64,000 bases of DNA from Thermoanaerobaculales bacterium (GCA_035358815.1 DAOPQC010000003.1:558001-622000); one strand, 5' to 3'. Shown: positions 17,041 through 27,189, counted from the stretch's first letter. A program made the numbers and translations. The notes: generated from the sequence alone by a model not told the origin.

Positions 17041-17424
17041 ATGGCAGAGCCTGTGATCCGGCCCATGGACGACTCGCGGGCGACGGCGGTGGAGCGGGCG
17101 CGCGGCACCACCATCGAGGTCCTCCTCGGCGCCGCCGACGGCGCGCCCCGGTTCGCCACCCGGCGGTTCACGATCGCGCCGGGCGGCCGCATCCCGTGCC
17201 ACCGCCACGACGACATCGAGCACGAGCAGGTGGTGCTCGAGGGGTCGATGGTGATCGGCCTCGACGGGCGGGTGGTCGACGTCTCCGCCGGGGACTGCCT
17301 GCTCATCCCGGCCGGGGTCGCCCACTGGTACGAGAACCGGGGCGCGGTCCCGGTGCGCTTCCTGTGCATGGTGCCCCTGACCGACGCCTACCAGACCGAG
17401 TGGCTCGAGCCGGCCGCCGAGTGA
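17041..17424 (+). CDS. Cupin-domain protein
   Basis: The 127-residue protein is a single small beta barrel. Cupin motif 1 is PGGRIPCHRHDDIEHEQVVLEG (metal ligands His, His, Glu) and motif 2 is LIPAGVAHWYENRG. Such proteins range from sugar isomerases to small-molecule sensors; the substrate is unknown here. ATG at 17041 has GGAGG at proper distance. A 12-bp palindrome GTTGATGTCAAC lies at 17011-17022, just before the ribosome site, and could be an operator. The gene appears monocistronic, as recN has its own promoter. Confidence 0.85.
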   Translation: MAEPVIRPMDDSRATAVERARGTTIEVLLGAADGAPRFATRRFTIAPGGRIPCHRHDDIEHEQVVLEGSMVIGLDGRVVDVSAGDCLLIPAGVAHWYENRGAVPVRFLCMVPLTDAYQTEWLEPAAE

Positions 17425-17511
17425 TCGCCGCCGCGCGAGCAGGCCCGGCCGCCACGCCTCCTTGTGACCTGCGAAGGGCGGTCGCGGCGGGTGATCCATG
17501 GTCGGCAACGG

Positions 17512-17520
17512 TGTTAGGAT
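17512..17520 (+). promoter_or_regulatory. Extended -10 of recN (TGTTAGGAT)
   Basis: TGTTAGGAT ends 7 nt before the recN ATG and there is no Shine-Dalgarno, again the leaderless layout. Confidence 0.55.
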
Positions 17521-17527
17521 CCGGGCC

Positions 17528-19231
17528 ATGCTCGAGCGGCTTCACGTCCGCGGCCTCGGCATCATCGACCGGGTCGAGCTGGAGCTTGCGGACGGCTTCA
17601 CCGTGCTCACCGGCGAGACCGGCGCCGGCAAGTCGCTGCTGGTCGAGTCGCTCAAGCTGCTGTCCGGGCAGCGCGCCCAGAGCGACCTGGTGAGGACCGG
17701 CGACGAGCGGCTGGTGGTGGAGGGCTGCTTCCGCGTCGAGCCGGGCGGCGAGCTCGAGCGCGCCCTCGGCGAGCTCGGCGTGGCAAGCGAGGGGACGCTG
17801 GTGGTGCGGCGGGAGCTCAGCGAGGCCGGCCGCGGCCGCTGCTGGCTGAACGACGTCGCCGTGACGGCCGCGGCGCTGCAGGCGGTGGCGCCGCTGCTGC
17901 TCGCGATCCACGGCCAGCACGAGCAGCACGGCCTGGCCGAGCCGGAGGTCCAGCGGGCGCTGGTCGATCGCTTCGGCGGCCATCAGCGGCTGCAGGAGGC
18001 GGTGGCCGATGCCCATCGGCGGTGGGCGGCAGCCGCTGCCGAGGTCGAGCGGCTGCGCGCGGCGAGCGCGCGGCGGCGCGACCGGCTGGATGTCATCGGC
18101 TACCAGCTCCAGGAGATCGACGGCGTCGACCCGCGGCCCGGCGAGGACGAGGAGCTGCGCCGGCGGCGGCCGCTGCTGCGGCACGCGGCCCAGCTCGTCG
18201 AGCTGTCCTCGATCGTGCTCGGGGCGCTCACCGACGACGATGGCGCCGCGGTCGGCGGCCTGGCGCGCGCCGAGCGCGGCCTGGCCGCGATCGAGCAGTG
18301 CGGGCTCTCACTCGCCGGCGCCGTCGAGCGGCTGGCCGAGGCGCGCATCCACGCCGAGGAGGTGGCGCGGGAGCTGCGCGAGGTGCTGGCCGGGGCCGGC
18401 GAGGACCCGGCCGAGCTGGAGGCGGTCGAGACCCGGCCGCACCGGCTCGACACGCTGATGCTGAAGTACGGCTCGCCGCTCGGAAACGTGCTCGAGCACC
18501 GCCGGGCGCTGCTCGCCGAGCGGACCGAGCTCGAGGGCGTGGGGGACCGGCTGGAGGCGGCGGCCGGCGCCGCGGCGGAAGCGCTGGCGGCCTTCGATGG
18601 TGCGGCGCGCGCGCTCGGCGACGCGCGGCGGGAGGCCGGCGAGGAGCTGGCGGCGGCGATCGCGGCGGTGCTCGGCCGGCTCAGGATGTCGGGCGCGTCC
18701 CTGCGCTTCGACTGGCAGGCGCGGCCCGACGCGGCGAGCCCGCTCGAGCGCGACGGGGTCCGGGTCGCCTTCGACGCCGGCGGGGTCGAGTGCTGCGAGC
18801 TGGTGATCGCCGCCAACCCCGGCGAGGAGCCGCGCCCGATGGCGCGGGTCGCCTCCGGCGGCGAGCTGTCGCGGATCCACCTCGCGCTGCGCACGGTGCT
18901 GCTCGGCCGCCGCCAGGGCGCGGGCCTGACCCTGCTGTTCGACGAGGTGGACAGCGGTCTCGGCGGCGGGACCGCGGCGGCGCTCGCCGGGCTGCTCGCG
19001 GATCTTGCCGGCGAGCACCAGGTGCTGGTGGTGACGCACCTGCCGCAGGTCGCGGCGCGGGCGGCCGGCCACCTGCGGATCGAGAAGGTCCTCCACGACG
19101 GCCGCGCGGTGACCCGCGCCACCAGCCTCGGCCGCGAGGAGCGGGAGCTCGAGCTCGCCCGGATGCTGGCCGGGGGCAAGGTCACCGCGTCGGCCCGCGC
19201 CCACGCGCGGGCCCTGCTGGACGACCGGTGA
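17528..19231 (+). CDS. recN: DNA repair ATPase RecN
   Basis: RecN is an SMC-like ATPase acting in double-strand break repair. The 567-residue protein has Walker A GETGAGKS (29-36) at the N-terminus, a long coiled-coil middle rich in Glu/Arg/Ala, and the C-terminal ABC signature RVASGGELSRIHLALR followed by Walker B LLFDEVDSGLGG. Length fits the family. ATG at 17528 is used; an upstream GTG at 17498 adds nothing conserved. Its stop overlaps the tsaC start as GTGA. Confidence 0.95.
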   Translation: MLERLHVRGLGIIDRVELELADGFTVLTGETGAGKSLLVESLKLLSGQRAQSDLVRTGDERLVVEGCFRVEPGGELERALGELGVASEGTLVVRRELSEAGRGRCWLNDVAVTAAALQAVAPLLLAIHGQHEQHGLAEPEVQRALVDRFGGHQRLQEAVADAHRRWAAAAAEVERLRAASARRRDRLDVIGYQLQEIDGVDPRPGEDEELRRRRPLLRHAAQLVELSSIVLGALTDDDGAAVGGLARAERGLAAIEQCGLSLAGAVERLAEARIHAEEVARELREVLAGAGEDPAELEAVETRPHRLDTLMLKYGSPLGNVLEHRRALLAERTELEGVGDRLEAAAGAAAEALAAFDGAARALGDARREAGEELAAAIAAVLGRLRMSGASLRFDWQARPDAASPLERDGVRVAFDAGGVECCELVIAANPGEEPRPMARVASGGELSRIHLALRTVLLGRRQGAGLTLLFDEVDSGLGGGTAAALAGLLADLAGEHQVLVVTHLPQVAARAAGHLRIEKVLHDGRAVTRATSLGREERELELARMLAGGKVTASARAHARALLDDR

Positions 19232-19848
19232 GGCGGCTGCCGTTCGTCGACGACGCGGACGCGGCCGCCGCCGGCCGCGTGGTCGCCGCGGTGGCCGCCG
19301 AGGGCGGCGTGGTGCTGCTGCCCACCGAGACCTTCTACGGCCTGACGGCCAACCCGTTCGACCGCGGCGCCGTGGCGAGGGTGCTCGCGGCCAAGGGCCG
19401 GCCCGAAGAGCTGGCGCTGCCGGTGCTGTGCTCGGACTGGCAGCAGCTCGAGGCGCTGGTCGAGGTGCCGCCGGCTCATCGGCTGCGGCTGTCGCGGATC
19501 TGGCCCGGCGCGCTGACGGTGGTGCTGCCGTGCCGTGCGCCGCTGCCGGCGGCCCCGGCCGGCAGCCTGGCAGTGCGCATTCCCGGCCACGCGCTGCTGC
19601 GCGCCGTCCTCTACCTGTCCGGCCCGCTGACCGGGACCTCGGCCAACCGCCACGGCAGCCCGCCGTGCGTCGACCCGGACGAGGCGCTCGCAAGCCTGGT
19701 CGAGGCGCCCGACCTGGTGCTTGACGGCGGTCGCACCCCGGGCGGCGCGCCGAGCACCCTCGTCGACCTGACCGGCGCGGAGCCCCGCGTGCTGCGCGAG
19801 GGCGCGGTCCGCTGGCAGGATCCGTACCCGTGGGACGCCTACGGATGA
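19228..19848 (+). CDS. tsaC: L-threonylcarbamoyladenylate synthase (Sua5/YrdC/YciO)
   Basis: TsaC makes threonylcarbamoyl-AMP from Thr, bicarbonate and ATP for t6A37 of ANN-decoding tRNAs. The 206-residue protein is a YrdC domain only, without the Sua5 C-terminal extension. Key segments are LLPTETFYGLTANPF, the KxR motif in LAAKGRPEEL, WPGALTVVL and GTSANRHGSP. The start is GTG at 19228, overlapping the recN stop as GTGA. It closes the recN operon. Confidence 0.9.
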   Translation: MRRLPFVDDADAAAAGRVVAAVAAEGGVVLLPTETFYGLTANPFDRGAVARVLAAKGRPEELALPVLCSDWQQLEALVEVPPAHRLRLSRIWPGALTVVLPCRAPLPAAPAGSLAVRIPGHALLRAVLYLSGPLTGTSANRHGSPPCVDPDEALASLVEAPDLVLDGGRTPGGAPSTLVDLTGAEPRVLREGAVRWQDPYPWDAYG

Positions 19849-19963
19849 GCCGGCTCGCGCCCGCTCGCCGTCGCCGCGCGGGGCCAAGTGTCGGCGGCGC
19901 AGGGACCTCGGTAACGGCTCCCGATCGGCGGCGCGGCGGGCGATGAAACGGCGTTGCAGCGGC

Positions 19964-19996
19964 TGTGGATAAGTCTGTGGAAAACGCTGTGGAAAA
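19964..19996 (+). promoter_or_regulatory. Three DnaA-box-like sites in exact 12-bp phase
   Basis: TGTGGATAA (19964-19972) is a perfect inverse of the DnaA consensus TTATCCACA; TGTGGAAAA follows at 19976-19984 and 19988-19996, each starting exactly 12 bp after the last. This could be part of a replication origin or of a DnaA-controlled promoter. dnaA, dnaN and gyrB are not in the window. Confidence 0.5.
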
Positions 19997-20256
19997 GCGG
20001 TGGAGACCACGTAAAGACAAGCACTTCCGAATCCCGGGCCGGCCCCCGTGGGCAATTCTGATCTGTATTCTTTTCAACAACTTACATCTATGTCATTGAT
20101 GATCAGAGCGTTGCTCGCACCGAGCCCCGGAGCGCGATCCACAACCCACTGGAATCCGGGCCCTTGCACGCGCAGGCCTGAGCGCCTGTGGCAAGCGGCC
20201 CCGGTCGCCCGGCGGCGCCTCCCCCGAGCGGTGCGCTGGTGAGGATGGCGGGCGTG

Positions 20257-20265
20257 TGGTAGCGT
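20257..20265 (+). promoter_or_regulatory. Extended -10 upstream of the hisS unit (TGGTAGCGT)
   Basis: TGGTAGCGT predicts a start near 20272, about 22 nt before the small ORF at 20294, which does have a Shine-Dalgarno GGAGGA. Confidence 0.45.
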
Positions 20266-20293
20266 TCCTCGTCCGCTCGATCGCGGAGGATGG

Positions 20294-20431
20294 ATGAGGG
20301 ACGGCGCCAGCCGCGGCACGTCATCGACGCGCGACGCGGAGGCGCCCGCCTGGCGGGGCACGCCGATGCTGCGCGGCCTCGCCGAAAGCTCAGACCGCAG
20401 GCCGGGACACCGGGCTGGAGGCCAGCTGTGA
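20294..20431 (+). CDS. Possible 45-residue leader ORF coupled to hisS
   Basis: ATG at 20294 follows GCGGAGGATGG, a strong ribosome site, and the frame runs 45 codons to a TGA that overlaps the hisS GTG as GTGA, the coupling used by most gene pairs here. The peptide is Arg/Gly/Ser-rich with only one His, so it is not a classical His attenuator. It may be a coupling leader or a small protein. The coding case rests on the start signals and overlap only. Confidence 0.4.
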   Translation: MRDGASRGTSSTRDAEAPAWRGTPMLRGLAESSDRRPGHRAGGQL

Positions 20432-21683
20432 TCCAGAAGGTCAGGGGGACGCGCGACATCCTGCCGCCCGAGTCACGGCTGTGGGTGGAGGTCGAGGCCG
20501 TCGCCCAGCGCGTGTTCGGCGGCTTCGGCTACCAGGAGATCCGGCTGCCGCTGCTCGAGCCGACCGAGCTCTTCGTGCGCTCGGTCGGCGAGGCGACCGA
20601 CATCGTCGGCAAGGAGATGTACACCTTCGCGGACCGCAAGGGCCGGTCGCTGACCCTGCGCCCCGAGGGCACCGCCTCGGTGGCGCGGGCGTTCATCGAG
20701 AACGGCCTCGCCCAGCGGCCGAGCCCGCTCCGGCTGAGCTACCTGGGGCCGATGTTCCGCTACGAGAAGATGCAGCGCGGCCGCTACCGCCAGTTCGCCC
20801 AGATCGGCATCGAGCTGCTCGGGGCGGCGACCCCGGAGGCGGACGTCGAGGTGGTGCTGGCCCTCCACACCTTCCTCGCCGAGCTCGGCTTCGACGACCT
20901 GGTGACGGTGCTCAACAACCTCGGCGACCCCGAGGACCGCCCCCGGTTCATCGAGCAGCTGCTGGGCGAGCTCGGGCCGCACCGCGACGAGCTGTGTGCC
21001 GACTGCCGGCGGCGCTGGGAGGCCAACCCGCTGCGCATTCTCGACTGCAAGGTGCCTCGCTGCCGCGAGCTGGTGGCCGGGACGACGCCGGTCGCCGAGG
21101 TCGTGTCGGAGGACGCGCGGCGGCACGTCGACGCCGTGGAGGCGATGCTGCGCGAGCTCGGCGTCGAGGTGCGGCGGGCGCCGCGCCTGGTGCGGGGGCT
21201 CGACTACTACCTGCGGACGGTGTTCGAGGTGGTGTCGCCCGAGCTCGGCGAGGACACCGTGATCTGCGGCGGCGGCCGCTACGACCGGCTGATCTCGGAC
21301 CTCGGCGGCCCGCAGGTGGCGGGCGTCGGTTTCGCGATCGGCGAGGACCGCCTGATCGAGGTGCTGCCGGAAGCGTTCCGGGAGCAGGTCATGGGACGGC
21401 GGCCGGTGGCGGTGCTGCCGCTGGGGGGCGGCGCGGCGGCGCCCGCCCTCGCGATCGTGCGCGCGCTGGCCGTGCGCGGGATCGCCGCTCAGGCCGAGGT
21501 GACCGGGCGGTCGCTCAAGGCGAGCCTCAAGTGGGCCGCCAAGCTGGGCGCCCGGACGGTGGTGATCGTCGGCGGTGATGAGCTGGCCGCGGGCGTGGTC
21601 GTGGTGCGCGACCTCGACCAGGGCGAGCAGCAGGCGGTGCCGATCGCGGAGGTCGCCGACCGCGTCCAGCGGATGGGAGGAGC

Positions 21684-21687
<4 letters not shown>
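20428..21687 (+). CDS. hisS: Histidyl-tRNA synthetase
   Basis: HisS charges tRNA-His. The 419-residue class II enzyme has RGTRDILPPES at the N-terminus, motif 2 YLGPMFRYEKMQRGRYRQFAQ, the His-specific LVRGLDYYLRTVFEV and GGGRYDRL, and motif 3 VAGVGFAIGEDRL, followed by an anticodon-binding domain. GTG at 20428 is chosen: GGAGG precedes it and homology starts at IQKVRGTRD. The longer frame to 20290 reads through a different small ORF. The stop overlaps the aspS ATG as ATGA. Confidence 0.95.
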
Positions 21688-23441
<1,754 letters not shown>

Positions 23442-23449
23442 CGGCGAGG

Positions 23450-23572
23450 CTCGGGAACGGGAACGGGAACGGGAGCGAGAACCCTTCGACTCGCGGCGCA
23501 TTGCGCCGCTCGCTCAGGGCAGGCTCCACGGGCGCGGAAGCGGAAGCGGGCGCGGAAGCGGGCGGGAGAGGA
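23450..23572. repeat. Composite repeat: GGGAAC hexamers and CCCTTCGACTCGCGGC hairpin
   Basis: GGGAAC hexamers (23457-23475) lead into CCCTTCGACTCGCGGCGC / GCGCCGCTCGCTCAGGG (23482-23520), an inverted repeat with a short ATT loop, then AGGCTCCACGG and GCGGAA hexamers. It lies between the convergent aspS and DUF2007 genes and may help end both transcripts. Confidence 0.7.
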
Positions 23573-23589
23573 GAGTGTCGCGATGCCGC

Positions 23590-23862
23590 TCAGCCGGGCT
23601 CACCGTCCTCGGGCAGGGCGTCGGCCGCGAGGTTGAGGTCGCCGCGCTCGACCGCGCCAAGCAGGTCGCGGGCCCGCTCGGCGTGCTCGGCCGCGACCTG
23701 GATCGCAACCGCGCCGAGGCCGTCGAGCACGAAGCCGTGGGTCTTGCGCAGCGCCTCGCCGCGGCCCGCCGCGGGGATGCCGTGGGCCTCGAGGAAGAGC
23801 CGCACCTGGGCCTCCTCGACCTCGCCCTGCGCGAGGAACACGGTGATCAGCTCGTCGTCCAT
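23590..23862 (-). CDS. DUF2007 family small protein
   Basis: The 90-residue product matches the layout of DUF2007, described as a putative prokaryotic signal-transducing domain: it starts with a short beta strand LITVFLAQGEVEEAQVRLFLEAHGIPA and has the VAIQVAAEHAERARDLL helix. The family resembles a ferredoxin-like ligand-binding fold and its role is not known. ATG at 23862 has only a weak GGGAA ahead of it. It stands alone on the minus strand, convergent with aspS. Confidence 0.8.
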   Translation of the reverse strand: MDDELITVFLAQGEVEEAQVRLFLEAHGIPAAGRGEALRKTHGFVLDGLGAVAIQVAAEHAERARDLLGAVERGDLNLAADALPEDGEPG

Positions 23863-24121
23863 CGGTTGATTCCCAGGCCCATCCTACCCCAATGTCATGC
23901 CGCAGCGCCCCGCCTCAACGGCTCCATGGCACCTCGCGCTCGCATCGTCCCGGGGCTCTCGGAGCAGGCTCAGACCACGACGAGCGGAGGTTCAGCCGCC
24001 TGTGGCCTGTCCGTTCAGCCGGCGCCGCCGTGCCGTCGGCGAGCGGTTTGACCACCCGGTCGGGTAGCGAGGGGCGTGCAGACTCCGAGCAGCGGTGGAC
24101 GTAGCGCCCCTTGCGGAGCGT

Positions 24122-24310
24122 GTGAAGGTCCGGGACGCTGTCCGCATGCTCAAGGCACATGGATGGCATCTCGCTCGGACACGGGGCAGCCACCGCCAGT
24201 ACAAGCACCAGGAGAGGCCGGGGCTGGTGACTGTGCCAGGGAAGCCGGGCGACGAGTTGGCTGCTGGAACGCTGCGCAGTATCCTCAAGCAAGCGGGGTT
24301 GAAGCCATGA
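24122..24310 (+). CDS. hicA: HicA-type mRNA interferase toxin
   Basis: HicA toxins are small double-stranded-RNA-binding-fold ribonucleases that cut mRNAs. The product (62 residues) fits: VRMLKAHGWHLARTRGSHRQYKH contains the catalytic His of the GSHxQY/F motif, followed by VTVPGKPGDELAAGTLRSILKQAGL. GTG at 24122 is chosen because the family begins (M)KxRDVxxxL; a GTG at 24095 would add nine unconserved residues. hicB follows with an ATGA overlap. The pair stands alone in repeat-rich DNA, as expected for an acquired module. Confidence 0.88.
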   Translation: MKVRDAVRMLKAHGWHLARTRGSHRQYKHQERPGLVTVPGKPGDELAAGTLRSILKQAGLKP

Positions 24311-24531
24311 GATACCTCATCGTGATCGAGCCGACCTCGACCGGCTACTCGGCGTATTCACCGGATCTCGAGGGGTGTGTCGCGACCGGTGCGACCCGCG
24401 ACGAGGTGGAGCGGAACATGCGCGGGGCAATTGAGTTCCACATCGACGGGCTCCAGGCCGATGGACTCGAAGTGCCGGAGCCGCGGTCGAGCTCGGCGTA
24501 CGTGGAGCTCGAGGCCGAGCGCTGCGGCTGA
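24307..24531 (+). CDS. hicB: HicB-like antitoxin
   Basis: The 74-residue protein has the HicB RNase H-like core: YLIVIEPTSTGYSAYSPDLEGCVATGATRDEVERNMRGAIEFHI. It should bind and block HicA. It lacks a C-terminal DNA-binding domain, so autoregulation would need another factor. ATG at 24307 overlaps the hicA stop (ATGA). Confidence 0.9.
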   Translation: MRYLIVIEPTSTGYSAYSPDLEGCVATGATRDEVERNMRGAIEFHIDGLQADGLEVPEPRSSSAYVELEAERCG

Positions 24532-24579
24532 CCGCGAACGCGGCCGCACGCGATCGAACGAGAGCTCGGTGCTTCCTCA

Positions 24580-24722
24580 CGCGAGAGCCACAGTCGGCGA
24601 CCCGCGCCCGGAACCGGGTCCGGCTTCGCGTTTCGCTTCGCCGCGACAAGAGCGGGCCCCACTCCGACGTGATCTCCCCGCCGGGCGGGCCCTAGCCCCT
24701 CGATCCCGGCCTCCAGATCCCC
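24580..24722. repeat. Repeat modules between hicB and the BNR gene
   Basis: The stretch holds the GGTCCGGCTTCGCGTTTCGC unit ending in CGCGACAAGAGCGGG, then degenerate CCCTAGCCCCTCGATCCC and CCAGATCCCC units, all shared with other intergenic regions here. The hicB and BNR genes converge across it. Confidence 0.6.
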
Positions 24723-24723
24723 C

Positions 24724-26739
24724 TCAGGGCACCGTGGCACTCCACGCGCTCATGTCTCCCGACTCGAAGCCGTCCGCGAACACCCCGGCTGGCGGATTGA
24801 CGATGGCGTGGGCGTAGACGTCGGTGTCGCTGTTGTGGGTGGCGACGTACACCGGGTAGACGCGGTCCCCGGCCACGGTCAGGCCGCAGTAGTCGCCGAT
24901 GAAGTAGTGCGCGCAGGCGTACGGCTCCGCGGTCAGCCGGTACTCGGTCCAGGTGTCGCCGCCGTCGCTGCTCGTGGAGTAGTAGGCGTCGATGAAGGCG
25001 GTGCCGCCGGCGTCGTTCTGGGCGACGTTGCGGGTGTCGAGGAAGACCATGTGGAGGCGGCCCCACTGGTCGACCTCGATCCAGGGGAAGAACTGGTCAC
25101 CCGGGGGATCGCCGTCGCCGTTGATGACCACCGGCGGGGTCCAGGTGCCGCCGAGATCGGTCGATCGCGCGAACAGCAGATCGACGTTGGCGTTGCCCCC
25201 GGAGCTGCCGGTGACGTCGTGCCACACCGCGTAGACCGTGCCCGACGCCCGGTCGACCGCGATGTAGGTGAAGGGCCAGACCCGGAAGGCCCCGGGGTAG
25301 CTGTAGCCGTTGACATCGGTGTCGACCCGGGTCGCGATCCGGATCGGGGCGCTGACGGTGGCCCCGCCGTCGAAGCTCCGCTGGAGGTTGATGCCCGGGC
25401 CGAGGTTCCAGTAGGCGACGTAGAGCTCGCCGCCGGGGCCGACCCGCGGCAGGTGGCCGAACCCGCCGTCGAGCACGGTCGGCGCCGACCAGGTGTCGCC
25501 GAGGTCGTCGGAGGACTGCAGGTAGGGGTAGTAGGCGACGTAGAGCCGGGTCGAGTCCGGCGCCTCCGGCCGGGGCCCGGTGCCCAGCCACGGCTTGTCG
25601 ACGAACTCGTTGACGGGGTAGGTCATGACCGAGGGCTCGAAGGCGGTCGAGCCGGCCTGCTTGCGGGCCACCCAGACGCCGCCCGGGACCGCGGTGTAGG
25701 CGACCCCGCCCGCCCACAGGATGCCGGTCCGGTGATCGTAGCCGGTCATCGGGTCGCCCTCCATGTCGCACTGGCCGGCTGGCGGCGGGCGCAGCAGGAA
25801 GTCGTCCCAGGTGCCGCCGCCGTCCGTGCTGACCGCGACGCCGACCCGGACCTGACCGCCGTCCCGCCAGTCGTTCCAGGCCGCCACGATCTCGTCGGTC
25901 GCCGGGTCGGCCGCGGCGATCGTGGTCTCGCTGCCGTCGGCCGTCCCGCCCGCGGCGTCGACCCGCACCGGCGGGCCGATGGTCGGGCCGCCGTCCTGGA
26001 GCCGGCCATCCTCGACCCTCGCCCTCGCCACCTCGCCGATATCGGCGAGCTGCTCCAGGGTTCCGGGCAGGGGCGCGCCCAGGGCGCGCGCCCGCTCGAG
26101 GTGCTGTCGCGCGAGCTCCGGCTCGCCGCGCAGGAAGTGGCAAGCGGCGAGCCGCGCCTGCGCCTCGCCGTGCTCGGGGTCGGCGGCCGCGACCAGCGAC
26201 CACTGCTCGATGGCGTCGTCGAGCCGGCCCAGGCTCTCCAGCGCGCCGGCGGCCGCCGCTCGCAGCTCGACGGCGGAGGGCTCGGCCTCGACGCCGGTGA
26301 GGAGCGCCGCCGCCGCCTCCTGCCAGCGGCGGACCAGGATCAGGGACCTGCCCAGCCCCCGGTACCCTTCGGCGAGGCCGGGGTCCGCCACCACCGCGTC
26401 GGTGAACGCCCGCAGGGCGGCCAGCCGGCGGCCGTCCCGGATCGCCTCGTCGCCGAGGGCCACGAGCCGGCGGGCGGCCGTCTCGCCAGTCTGCCGCGGT
26501 CGCCAGGCCGGATCGACGACGGCCCGGTCGTGCCGGTAGATCAGCCCGGCCATGGCTTCGGCGAGCCGCTGGTCGAGAACGCCGCCGGTCGAGGGCGGCC
26601 GCGGGGAGGCCCCCTGCCGGGCGGCGCCCGTCGTGCCACAGCCGCCGGTCAACATTGCCGCTGCGAGCCCAACCGCGGCCAGCGCCGCGGCGGGCCGCAT
26701 CGGCGAGCAGCCACCCGCAAAACCTCCACCGAAGCGCAC
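24724..26739 (-). CDS. Secreted TPR and BNR-repeat (sialidase-like propeller) protein
   Basis: The 671-residue protein starts with a signal peptide ending AAAMLTGGC (lipobox-like). About residues 60-260 are TPR-like helices. The rest forms a beta propeller with Asp-box/BNR repeats, for example STDGGGTWDD, SSDDLGDTWSAP, SFDGGATVSAP, STDLGGTWTPP and SSDGGDTWTEY. It ends in FADGFESGDMSAWS, a C-terminal tag-like motif. No sialidase Arg triad can be assigned, so enzyme activity is uncertain. GTG at 26739 is preferred for its GGAGGAGAGG ribosome site; ATG at 26700 is the alternative. Confidence 0.8.
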   Translation of the reverse strand: MRFGGGFAGGCSPMRPAAALAAVGLAAAMLTGGCGTTGAARQGASPRPPSTGGVLDQRLAEAMAGLIYRHDRAVVDPAWRPRQTGETAARRLVALGDEAIRDGRRLAALRAFTDAVVADPGLAEGYRGLGRSLILVRRWQEAAAALLTGVEAEPSAVELRAAAAGALESLGRLDDAIEQWSLVAAADPEHGEAQARLAACHFLRGEPELARQHLERARALGAPLPGTLEQLADIGEVARARVEDGRLQDGGPTIGPPVRVDAAGGTADGSETTIAAADPATDEIVAAWNDWRDGGQVRVGVAVSTDGGGTWDDFLLRPPPAGQCDMEGDPMTGYDHRTGILWAGGVAYTAVPGGVWVARKQAGSTAFEPSVMTYPVNEFVDKPWLGTGPRPEAPDSTRLYVAYYPYLQSSDDLGDTWSAPTVLDGGFGHLPRVGPGGELYVAYWNLGPGINLQRSFDGGATVSAPIRIATRVDTDVNGYSYPGAFRVWPFTYIAVDRASGTVYAVWHDVTGSSGGNANVDLLFARSTDLGGTWTPPVVINGDGDPPGDQFFPWIEVDQWGRLHMVFLDTRNVAQNDAGGTAFIDAYYSTSSDGGDTWTEYRLTAEPYACAHYFIGDYCGLTVAGDRVYPVYVATHNSDTDVYAHAIVNPPAGVFADGFESGDMSAWSATVP

Positions 26740-27054
26740 GGCCTCTCCTCCTCCCGGGTCTCGGCCCCAGCCGGCCGAGCCCGTCCGCAGCCTCACGCTA
26801 GCGGAGCGGGATCCGCTTTGCAACGCGCCGCCCAGCTCGCCGTTGGACCCGTCACGCCGGGTGCGGCAGCGGGCGGGCTCGGGGACGGACACGGGCGCGG
26901 ACCCCATCGACTCGCGGCGCCGGGGCGCCGCTCGCGCAGGGCAGGCTCCACAAGCACGGAAGCGGATCCGGCTTCGCGTTCCGGCTCGCCGTGACACGAG
27001 CGGGCGCGGGCGGGGGACGAGCCCCCAGATCCTAGCCCCTAGATCCTCCTCGTG
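26740..27054. repeat. Gene-free stretch with composite repeat modules
   Basis: After the BNR gene's leader, the region from about 26862 is built of ACGGGC hexamers, a hairpin unit ATCGACTCGCGGCGC / GCGCCGCTCGCGCAGGG (26906-26941) with AGGCTCCACAAGC, a GGATCCGGCTTCGCGTTCC unit ending in GCCGTGACACGAGCGGG, and CCCCCAGATCCTAGCCCC (27021-27048). No gene is supported; a promoter for the tRNA-Val genes begins at its right edge. Confidence 0.65.
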
Positions 27055-27084
27055 TTGACAGTCGGCGACGCCGGTTGCTAAGAT
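27055..27084 (+). promoter_or_regulatory. Promoter of the tRNA-Val pair
   Basis: A perfect -35 TTGACA (27055-27060) and TAAGAT (27079-27084) are 18 bp apart, and TGC just before gives the extended form TGCTAAGAT. The predicted start near 27091 leaves a leader of about 100 nt before the first tRNA. Confidence 0.7.
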
Positions 27085-27189
27085 CCGGGTTCGCCCTGCG
27101 GGGCGAGTGGTTCTTTGTCAGACACCAGGGTCGAAGACGGGTTGCAAGCGCCATGCCCGGCCGCCGGGGGGCCACCTGTCAGCAGCCAC

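Larger units (their letters stand above)
19849..20293. other. Gene-free stretch with DnaA-box-like array and AT-rich island
   Basis: No convincing gene lies here. It holds three DnaA-box-like 9-mers in direct repeat (19964-19996), a GTGGAGACCAC palindrome (20001-20011), and an AT-rich island at about 20053-20107 that differs sharply from the roughly 70% GC surroundings and is bounded by CTGATC/GATCAG. The 64-residue open frame at 20048-20242 has no recognisable product. The right end carries the hisS promoter. Confidence 0.6.

Noticed and set aside
20048..20242. A 64-residue open frame starting in the AT-rich island.
   Set aside because: GTG start, no ribosome site, no recognisable protein; the amino acids after the first 22 are random GC-rich composition. 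The island is better explained as a DNA element or a remnant.
23863..24121. Possible transposon remnant before hicA because of TTCAGCCGCCTGTGG-like repeats.
   Set aside because: No inverted termini or transposase fragment could be read; nothing is supported here.
24808..26994. A 728-residue plus-strand open frame.
   Set aside because: It mirrors the BNR-repeat gene on the other strand. The minus frame has a signal peptide, TPR and BNR motifs; the plus frame has none.
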